Of a stretch of DNA of 34,319 nt, positions 28,189 through 34,319 are shown piece by piece. The stretch's first letter is position 1, and each line of letters begins with the position of its first letter. Source of the stretch: Silicimonas sp. (GTDB lineage Bacteria; Pseudomonadota; Alphaproteobacteria; Rhodobacterales; Rhodobacteraceae). The notes under the pieces are model-generated. The model was not told the DNA's origin and did no database searches. It saw only the letters and a program-made list of their open reading frames with translations. The DNA is taken from the NCBI GenBank assembly GCA_022819605.1, contig JAJEGW010000200.1, forward strand, positions 1 to 34,319, written 5' to 3'. Made by a program: the position numbers and the translations under genes.

Positions 28189-29111
28189 TGGCGTTGATGA
28201 GGTTGCGCGCCAGGCCCGAACGTGCCGAGCCGGTTGACCCGCAGGTCGCGGAGTTCCTGAACGGCTTTTCGATCGAAGTCATGCCCCGCACGGCGGAGAA
28301 GATCGACGATTTCCGGGCGATCCTGCCGACCGGAACCCGTGTCTACATTGCGCATATCGACGGCACGGCCATTGAAGACATGGTGGCGACCGCAAGGCGC
28401 CTTTCTTCCGACGGCTTCCGCGTCATGCCGCACTTTCCGGCGCGGATCATCAAGGACAAGGCGACGCTCGAAGACTGGGTTGCGCGTTACCAGGACGAAG
28501 CCGGAATCGAGGATGCCCTGATCCTCGCCGGCAGCCCCGCGTCCCCTGCCGGCAGTTTCGACAGTTCAATGCAGCTCCTGGAATCCGGTGCCTTCGACAG
28601 GGCTGGCTTCAAGCATCTGCATGTCGCTGGCCATCCTGAAGGCAACAGGGACATCGATCCCGATGGCAGCACCAGGAACGTGGACGCGGCAATGCACTGG
28701 AAGGCTGCATTCAAAGAGCGTACCGACGCCAAAATGGCGCTGGTCACGCAGTTCGCCTTTGAGGCCGGACCGATCATTGAATGGGCGAACGGCCTTCGGG
28801 ACGCGGACATCGACCTGCCGGTCCATGTCGGAATAGCCGGGCCCGCAAAGCTGCAGACGCTCATCAAGTTCGCGATTGCCTGCGGAGTCGGCCCGTCGCT
28901 CAAGGTACTCCAGCGACGCGCGAGAGACGTCGGCAAGCTGCTCCTTCCCTTCGAACCGGACGAGGTGGTGAAGGCCCTTGCCCGGCACAAGGCAGTCGCA
29001 CCGGAGTCCGCAATTTCCTGCTTGCACCTCTTTCCGCTAGGCGGCATCAAGTCCGCCGCCACGTGGGCACGGACGCGAAGCGCGATTGAACCGGCGATCC
29101 TGACTGCCTGA
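28188..29111 (+). CDS. Methylenetetrahydrofolate reductase-like protein
   Basis: MetF-superfamily TIM-barrel protein, 307 residues, thought to interconvert methyl-THF and methylene-THF with flavin. Recognised by FSIEVMPRTAEKI near residue 27, then VYIAHIDGT, RVMPHFPAR, ALILAGSPASPAG (compare the GGD/P loop of MetF), HVAGHPEGN and TQFAFEAGPIIEWAN. It is divergent from the biosynthetic MetF. Beside the methyl-THF:corrinoid methyltransferase it probably runs in the oxidative direction, taking methyl groups from methyl-THF toward C1 oxidation. A strong GGAGGGAG precedes the ATG, which overlaps the previous stop. No electron partner other than the PF13769 protein is adjacent. Confidence 0.85.
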   Translation: MALMRLRARPERAEPVDPQVAEFLNGFSIEVMPRTAEKIDDFRAILPTGTRVYIAHIDGTAIEDMVATARRLSSDGFRVMPHFPARIIKDKATLEDWVARYQDEAGIEDALILAGSPASPAGSFDSSMQLLESGAFDRAGFKHLHVAGHPEGNRDIDPDGSTRNVDAAMHWKAAFKERTDAKMALVTQFAFEAGPIIEWANGLRDADIDLPVHVGIAGPAKLQTLIKFAIACGVGPSLKVLQRRARDVGKLLLPFEPDEVVKALARHKAVAPESAISCLHLFPLGGIKSAATWARTRSAIEPAILTA

Positions 29112-29141
29112 CGAATTCACAGTTCCTGAAAGTCCGAAGCC

Positions 29142-30302
29142 ATGGCACGTACCGTCCTCCAATCGAAATCCAAGACCGTTGTCATCGGCTTCGATGAGCC
29201 CTTCTGCGTGATCGGCGAACGCATCAATCCGACCGGGCGCAAGATTCTCGCCGCCGAACTTGAGGCGGGCAACTTCTCGACCGTGGAGAAGGATGCGGTC
29301 GAGCAGGTCGCGTGCGGCGCGCAGGTGCTCGATGTGAACGCGGGCGTCGTCTACAACTCGAACCCCAATCCGAACGAGACAGAACCGCCGCTGATGCAGA
29401 AGATGGTCGAGCTGGTGCAAGGCCTTGTCGAGGTGCCGCTTTGCATAGACAGTTCCGTGCCCGGCGCGCTGGAGGCTGGGCTCGAAACAGCCGAAGGGCG
29501 TCCCCTGCTGAACTCCGTGACCGGCGAGGAGGAACGCCTGGAAATGGTCCTGCCGCTCGTCAAGAAGTACAACGTTCCGGTGGTCGCCATCTCGAATGAC
29601 GACACGGGGATTTCCGAAGATCCGGACGTGCGATTCGAGGTTGCAAGGAAAATCGTCGAGCGAGCGGCCGATTTCGGCATCCCGGCGGAGGACATCGTGG
29701 TCGACCCGCTCGTGATGCCGATCGGCGCAATGGGGACCGCAGGCAAGCAGGTCTTTGCGCTCGTGCGACGTCTGCGCCTGGAATTGGGCGTCAACACCAC
29801 CTGCGGCGCGTCGAACATCTCGTTCGGACTGCCGAACCGGCACGGCATAAACAATGCGTTCCTGGCGATGGCTGCCTCGCACGGCATGACCAGCGCGATC
29901 ATGAACCCGGTAGCAATGCCGCGCACGCTCAAGGCTGTCGGCGAACGCCTCGACGCCCTGAAGGCCTTGGGCGTCACGGCGCCACCGGAGGTCGACCTGC
30001 GCACCTTGCGCCCGCTTCTTGGGATGGAGCCTTCGGAGAACCTTGTTCAGGATCGGGTTGCAAGGCTGACGGAACTGGGAATCACCATTCCGGAGGGGCT
30101 CAGCGCAGCCCGGCTGGCCCCGCTTCTCGGGCTTTCCCCGACGACCGTGGTCCCCTCGGACGAGATCCTGTCCATCCGGGCGGCCGACTTCCTGAACAAC
30201 AACGATCCTTCTGGCAGCACTTGGATCAGGATGAACAAGCCTGTTGCAAGCGGGGAGAACGGCCGCGGCCGACGCGAAGGCCGCCGCCGCCGGAGGGCCT
30301 GA
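29142..30302 (+). CDS. Methyltetrahydrofolate:corrinoid methyltransferase with duplicated insert
   Basis: Pterin-binding TIM barrel of the MetH-middle/MtrH/DHPS type, 386 residues. It should move a methyl group between a corrinoid protein and THF. Pterin-site motifs are clear: FCVIGERINPTGRK (21-34), VLDVNAG (62-68), CIDSS (101-105), ISNDDTG (150-156) and CGASNISFGLPNRHGIN (221-237). After the barrel strand SAIMNPV (251-257) there is an insert, about 265-340, made of two similar blocks of some 36 residues. EILSIRAADFLNNNDPSG then resumes the family pattern. The protein ends in GRGRREGRRRRRA. The ribosome site is weak. It lies 30 bp after the MetF-like gene. Confidence 0.88.
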   Translation: MARTVLQSKSKTVVIGFDEPFCVIGERINPTGRKILAAELEAGNFSTVEKDAVEQVACGAQVLDVNAGVVYNSNPNPNETEPPLMQKMVELVQGLVEVPLCIDSSVPGALEAGLETAEGRPLLNSVTGEEERLEMVLPLVKKYNVPVVAISNDDTGISEDPDVRFEVARKIVERAADFGIPAEDIVVDPLVMPIGAMGTAGKQVFALVRRLRLELGVNTTCGASNISFGLPNRHGINNAFLAMAASHGMTSAIMNPVAMPRTLKAVGERLDALKALGVTAPPEVDLRTLRPLLGMEPSENLVQDRVARLTELGITIPEGLSAARLAPLLGLSPTTVVPSDEILSIRAADFLNNNDPSGSTWIRMNKPVASGENGRGRREGRRRRRA

Positions 30303-30493
30303 TGTCAAACAGAGCCTGATGGCACCATGCGCGGACCGGAACGCAGGCCGGTGTCGATCATCCCGTTTCCCGGGCACGGCGACACGATCAGGAGCGACGA
30401 CGGTTCGCGAATGCCGCCAGGCGCTTGCAAGACTGCTTGGCTTTCTCTCGTAATTCATATTGCTATGCTGCCCAAGGCAGGACAGGTACCTCA
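30303..30493 (+). other. 191-bp spacer before the activator gene
   Basis: No convincing gene. Short open frames exist (for example a TTG/ATG frame starting MRGPERRPVSIIPFPGHG) but lack ribosome sites. The spacing is large compared with the tight start of the cluster, so a separate promoter is possible; none is clear. Confidence 0.3.
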
Positions 30494-32560
30494 ATGGGCG
30501 ACAAGACGGCACTCGTGATTTTCACCCCATCGGGCAAGCGCGGGCACATTCCGACCGGAACTCCGGTTCTGGCAGCTGCGCGGCAACTCGGGGTCGACCT
30601 TGACTCGGTCTGTGGCGGGCGCGGGATCTGTTCCAAGTGCCAGGTCACGCCAGGCTTCGGGAAGTTCCCCAAGCACGGTGTCACCGTCGCCGAAAGTGCG
30701 CTGTCCGAATGGAACGCGGTCGAGGCAAGGTATGACGAGAAACGTGGGCTGAAGGAAGGCCGTCGCCTCGGCTGCCAGGCATGCATTCAAGGCGACGTGG
30801 TCATCGACGTGCCTCCAGGGAGCCAGGTCCACAGGCAGGTCGTCCGCAAGGCCGCAACCCGACGCCAGATCACGATGGATCCGGCAACGCAGCTCCGTTA
30901 CGTGGAAGTGCGCGAGCCCGACATGCACGAACCCACGGGCGACCTGCAACGGCTCTGCGAAGCGCTCAAGCGCGACTGGGACATCTCGGATTCAGAGGCG
31001 AGTCCGGCATTCCTGGCGTCGCTGCAGCCTGCCCTTCGCGACGGCGGCTGGAAGGTCACCGTCGCGGTCTGGCGCGATCATCGCGGCGGCGCCCCGGTGC
31101 TTCTCGACATATGGCCCGGGTTCTTCGAGGGACGACTCTACGGGCTCGCGATCGACCTCGGCTCCACGACGATCTCCGCACATCTCTGTGACCTTCGCGA
31201 CGGCCTCGTCCTTGCATCGTCCGGCGTGATGAACCCCCAGATCCGCTTCGGTGAGGATCTGATGAGCCGCGTCTCATACGCGATGATGAACCCGGGCGGC
31301 GACGTCGAAATGACCCGGGCCGTGCGCGAAGCCATCGGCGAGCTCGCCATCGAGCTGTCCGGCGAAACGGACATTCCGCTGCGCCAGATCGTGGAGGCCG
31401 TGGTGGTCTGCAATCCCGTGATGCACCATCTTCTCCTGGGCATCGATCCGGTGGAGCTCGGCCAGGCACCCTTTGCCCTGGCCACTTCGGACGCCGTGAA
31501 CATGCATGCCGCCAACCTCGGCCTGACATCCATAAACCCCTCCGCCAATGCATACGTGCTGCCCTGCATTGCGGGACATGTCGGCGCGGACTGCGCGGCC
31601 GTTGCCCTTTCGGAGGAGCCCTACAAGTCGGAAGACCTGGTCCTCATTTGCGACGTCGGCACCAATGCCGAGATCTTGCTGGGAAACAAGGATCGGGTCC
31701 TTGCATGCTCGTCGCCCACCGGTCCGGCGTTCGAAGGCGCGCAGATATCCTCCGGGCAGCGCGCAGCCCCCGGCGCAATCGAGCGCGTCGAGATCGACCC
31801 GAAGACGAAAAAGCCCCGATTCCAGGTGATCGGCTCGGATCTCTGGTCGGACGAGGCCGGCTTTGCCGAGGCAACGGCCGTGACCGGCGTCACCGGAATC
31901 TGCGGGTCAGGAATCATCGAGGCTGTCGCGGAAATGCGCATGGCAGGACTGCTCGACGCTTCGGGGCTGATAGGCTCGGCGGAACAGACCGGATCGGACC
32001 TCTGCAATCCCGACGGCCGCACGCACGCCTACGTCATCTGGGATGCACGTGACGATGGCGGCCCCCTCATTACAGTCACCCAGGGAGACATCCGTGCCAT
32101 CCAGTTGGCAAAGTCCGCACTCTACGCGGGCGCACGCCTGCTGATGGATGAACTCGATGTCGAAAGCGTGGACCGCATCGCGCTTGCGGGCGCGTTCGGG
32201 TCACATGTCTCGCCAAGGCACGCCATGGTCCTCGGCATGATTCCCGATTGCGATCCCGCAAAGGTGAGGTCGGTCGGGAATGCCGCAGGAACGGGCGCGC
32301 GGATCGCGCTGTGTGACATTTCGGCCCGCGCCAAGATCGAAGCCGAGGTGCTTCGCGTCCAAAAGGTTGAAACGGCGATCGAGCCGAGATTCCAGGAGCA
32401 TTTCGTGGCGGCAAACGCGATACCGCATGCCTCTGACCTGTTTCCGCACCTGCCGGATCTTCCGGATGTCAGCTTCAATACGGGTGGAAGCAGAGGCGCC
32501 GACGCTTCGACCGGTCGCCGCAGGCGCCGACGCGCTCAGGATCCCTTGCAGCAGACTTGA
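30494..32560 (+). CDS. RACo-type corrinoid activation protein ([2Fe-2S] ferredoxin + ASKHA/DUF4445)
   Basis: Reductive activator of corrinoid proteins, 688 residues. It uses ATP and an iron-sulfur centre to return inactive Co(II) to Co(I). An N-terminal ferredoxin-like domain carries Cys40, Cys46 and Cys49 (CGGRGICSKC) and Cys94 or Cys97. A linker of about 100 residues follows. The ASKHA-type domain opens with YGLAIDLGSTTISAHL and contains VVCNPVMHHLLLG, CDVGTNAEILLGN, GICGSGIIEAV and ALAGAFGSHV. The tail is TGRRRRRRAQDPLQQT. The ATG at 30494 is chosen because homology begins at once; a longer frame from 30425 adds unrelated residues. Last gene of the cluster. Confidence 0.92.
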   Translation: MGDKTALVIFTPSGKRGHIPTGTPVLAAARQLGVDLDSVCGGRGICSKCQVTPGFGKFPKHGVTVAESALSEWNAVEARYDEKRGLKEGRRLGCQACIQGDVVIDVPPGSQVHRQVVRKAATRRQITMDPATQLRYVEVREPDMHEPTGDLQRLCEALKRDWDISDSEASPAFLASLQPALRDGGWKVTVAVWRDHRGGAPVLLDIWPGFFEGRLYGLAIDLGSTTISAHLCDLRDGLVLASSGVMNPQIRFGEDLMSRVSYAMMNPGGDVEMTRAVREAIGELAIELSGETDIPLRQIVEAVVVCNPVMHHLLLGIDPVELGQAPFALATSDAVNMHAANLGLTSINPSANAYVLPCIAGHVGADCAAVALSEEPYKSEDLVLICDVGTNAEILLGNKDRVLACSSPTGPAFEGAQISSGQRAAPGAIERVEIDPKTKKPRFQVIGSDLWSDEAGFAEATAVTGVTGICGSGIIEAVAEMRMAGLLDASGLIGSAEQTGSDLCNPDGRTHAYVIWDARDDGGPLITVTQGDIRAIQLAKSALYAGARLLMDELDVESVDRIALAGAFGSHVSPRHAMVLGMIPDCDPAKVRSVGNAAGTGARIALCDISARAKIEAEVLRVQKVETAIEPRFQEHFVAANAIPHASDLFPHLPDLPDVSFNTGGSRGADASTGRRRRRRAQDPLQQT

Positions 32561-32608
32561 TTCTACAGATCCCTGCACCCTTCCGACCGGCAGCCAACGG
32601 TGATCAGT

Positions 32609-32638
32609 TTGACTTTCCATGAACGGTGCAAGTAATAT
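32609..32638 (+). promoter_or_regulatory. gltB promoter
   Basis: TTGACT (32609-32614), an 18-base spacer and TAATAT (32633-32638) make a good sigma70-type promoter. The predicted start is near 32645, which leaves a leader of about 105 bases. No sigma54 TGGC-N8-TTGC element is seen. Confidence 0.6.
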
Positions 32639-32750
32639 CGGGAGTTGGCCGGTGTTGGGTCCAAGTGAACTGTCTAGCGCTGCATGCCGTCACAATGCTT
32701 GGGCCAGGCAATCCCGGTCCCGCCTAGAACTAGGGAGAATATGGCCACCC

Positions 32751-34319
32751 ATGACCGAATCCGCTCGGCACAGGCACAAGGGATTGCCCCGGCAGCAGGG
32801 GCTCTACGACCCGCGCAACGAGCATGACGCGTGCGGGATCGGTTTCGTGGCGAACATCGGGAACCGCAAGAGCCACGGGATCATCGATCAGGGCCTGCAG
32901 ATTCTCAAGAATCTTACCCATCGCGGCGCGGTGGGCGCCGACCCGCTGGCCGGCGACGGGGCAGGCATCCTCGTTCAGACGCCGGATGCCCATCTGCGCG
33001 CCGTCTGCGGCGAAATCGGTCTCAACATTCCTCCGCCGGGCGACTATGCCGTCGGAATGCTGTTCCTGCCGCGGGCCGAAGGGCCGCGGGCGGACTGCGT
33101 TCGCGTCGTCGAGCAACTGGTCGAGTCGGAAGGACAGCACGTGATCGGCTGGCGCGACGTGCCGGTCGACAATTCGGGGCTGGGTGAAAGCGTCGTTCCG
33201 ACCGAACCCTTCGTTCGCCAGGTCATAGTTGGCCGAGGCGACAACTGCGCCGACCAGAATGCGTTCGAGCGCAAGCTGTTCGTCATTCGCAAGCAGGCGG
33301 AACACCGGGTCGACGCATTGGGCGAGGCTTGCGACGACTTCTACATCGCGTCCCTCTCGTCGCGCACGCTCATCTACAAGGGGATGCTGCTCGCGCATCA
33401 GGTAGGCGAGTACTATCTGGACCTCCACGACGAGAGGATGGTCTCCGCGCTCGCCTTGGTTCACCAGCGCTTTTCCACCAACACTTTTCCGTCGTGGCGG
33501 CTGGCCCACCCCTACCGGATGATCTGCCACAACGGCGAGATCAACACGCTGCGCGGAAACATCAACTGGATGGCGGCACGCCGGCATCTCATGAAGTCGG
33601 AACTCCTGAGCGACGATCTCGACAAGCTGTGGCCGCTGATCACCGAGGGCCAGTCGGACTCGGCGAGCTTCGACAACGCCCTGGAACTGCTGGTACGGTC
33701 TGGCTATTCGCTGGCCCACGCGATGATGATGCTGATCCCGGAGGCCTGGACCGGCAATCCGCTGATGGACGACCGCCGCCGTGCGTTTTACGAATATCAT
33801 GCAGCGCTGATGGAGCCGTGGGACGGTCCGGCCGCCGTGGCATTTACAGACGGACGCCAGATCGGCGCGACCCTGGACCGCAACGGGTTGCGGCCCGCGC
33901 GCTACGTCATCACGGATGACGACCTGGTGGTGATGAGTTCAGAAGTCGGCGTCCTTCCGATCGACGAAAGCCGCATTGTCAAGAAGTGGCGCCTGCAACC
34001 GGGCAAGATGTTGCTGATCGACCTGGAACAGGGCTGCATCGTCGACGATGACGACATCAAGGCGCAACTGTCCGCAGCCCAGCCCTACCAGGAATGGCTC
34101 GACCGCACCCAGATCGTGCTGGAGGACCTGCCGACAACCAACGTCCCGATCGCGCAGCCCGACCGTCTGACGCTCCTCGATCGCCAGCAGGCCTTTGGCT
34201 ACACCCAGGAAGACCTCAAGTTCCTGATGTCCCCGATGGCCCTCACCGGACAGGAAGCCGTCGGCTCGATGGGCACCGATACACCGATATCGGCGCTGTC
34301 GTCGCGACCCAAGCTGCTC
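32751..34319 (+). CDS. gltB: Glutamate synthase large subunit GltB, 3' end outside the window
   Basis: NADPH-type glutamate synthase alpha chain, which makes two glutamates from glutamine and 2-oxoglutarate with GltD. The first 523 codons are present. The glutamine amidotransferase nucleophile is Cys28 in HDACGIGF, so a 27-residue propeptide must be removed. Class II amidotransferase motifs follow: LKNLTHRGAVGADPLAGDGAG, HQRFSTNTFPSW, CHNGEINTLRGN, SDSASFDNALEL and LDRNGLRPARY. The ATG at 32751 is used; an ATG at 32741 is out of frame. GGGAG is present but somewhat distant. The frame runs off the window without a break. Confidence 0.96.
   Translation, partial: MTESARHRHKGLPRQQGLYDPRNEHDACGIGFVANIGNRKSHGIIDQGLQILKNLTHRGAVGADPLAGDGAGILVQTPDAHLRAVCGEIGLNIPPPGDYAVGMLFLPRAEGPRADCVRVVEQLVESEGQHVIGWRDVPVDNSGLGESVVPTEPFVRQVIVGRGDNCADQNAFERKLFVIRKQAEHRVDALGEACDDFYIASLSSRTLIYKGMLLAHQVGEYYLDLHDERMVSALALVHQRFSTNTFPSWRLAHPYRMICHNGEINTLRGNINWMAARRHLMKSELLSDDLDKLWPLITEGQSDSASFDNALELLVRSGYSLAHAMMMLIPEAWTGNPLMDDRRRAFYEYHAALMEPWDGPAAVAFTDGRQIGATLDRNGLRPARYVITDDDLVVMSSEVGVLPIDESRIVKKWRLQPGKMLLIDLEQGCIVDDDDIKAQLSAAQPYQEWLDRTQIVLEDLPTTNVPIAQPDRLTLLDRQQAFGYTQEDLKFLMSPMALTGQEAVGSMGTDTPISALSSRPKLL

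Noticed and set aside
29037..30512. Long minus-strand frame (491 codons) opposite the methyltransferase gene
   Set aside because: The plus-strand gene has clear motifs along its whole length; the antisense frame has none.
32730..33800. Long minus-strand frame (356 codons) opposite gltB
   Set aside because: It mirrors the third-position bias of gltB, has no family signature and is rich in Arg, Val and Asp as expected of a shadow frame.

Overview
The window is about 34 kb of GC-rich chromosomal DNA from an alphaproteobacterium. The evidence is a ribosomal protein L21 with a Lys/Ala/Pro linker and a C-terminal helix-hairpin-helix domain, the rplU-rpmA-GNAT-obgE-proB-proA order, a yajC-secD-secF block running into ccmA-ccmB, an olsB-olsA ornithine-lipid pair, and small DUF3553, DUF6314 and PF13769 proteins. 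Gene order looks most like Rhodobacterales or a close relative; that placement is inferred from memory of synteny, not from a search.

Layout. 1-979: 3' part of moaA (molybdenum cofactor). 1317-4719, minus: trmJ-like methyltransferase, ctaA (heme A) and an M32 carboxypeptidase, an apparent operon. 4909-5529, plus: a ThiE-like protein lacking the usual catalytic motifs, whose 3' end overlaps olsA. 5500-11741, minus: a gene train GNAT, obgE, proB, proA, DUF3553, olsB, olsA. 11901-12919, minus: rplU-rpmA with a recognisable promoter, a 5' hairpin and a rho-independent terminator. 13682-16132, minus: a lone MMPL/RND exporter in a gene-poor stretch. 16732-16821: tRNA-Ser(CGA). 17002-18345, minus: a KamA-like radical SAM enzyme with an altered substrate pocket, with two perfect palindromes upstream. 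18346-19354: about 1 kb without a convincing gene. 19355-21099: divergent DUF3179 and DUF6314 genes. 21424-22023: bioY. 22138-27629, minus: yajC, secD, secF, a TauE/SafE permease, a Mth938-domain protein, ccmA and ccmB. 27865-32560, plus: PF13769 protein, MetF-like reductase, methyl-THF:corrinoid methyltransferase and a RACo-type corrinoid activator. 32751-end: gltB (partial) behind a good sigma70-type promoter.

How the genes work together. Most of the window is core metabolism: translation and ribosome assembly (rplU, rpmA, obgE, tRNA-Ser, trmJ), proline synthesis (proBA), ornithine lipids (olsBA), secretion (yajC-secDF), cytochrome maturation (ccmAB, ctaA) and nitrogen assimilation (gltB). 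The most system-like element is the plus-strand cluster at 27865-32560. It holds the tetrahydrofolate side of a corrinoid-dependent demethylation pathway together with the activator that re-reduces oxidised cobalt. The corrinoid protein and the substrate-specific methyltransferase are not in the window. Its methyltransferase carries a duplicated helical insert, and both it and the activator end in short poly-arginine tails. The KamA-like enzyme and the ThiE-like protein are two further proteins whose active-site motifs differ from those of the named families.
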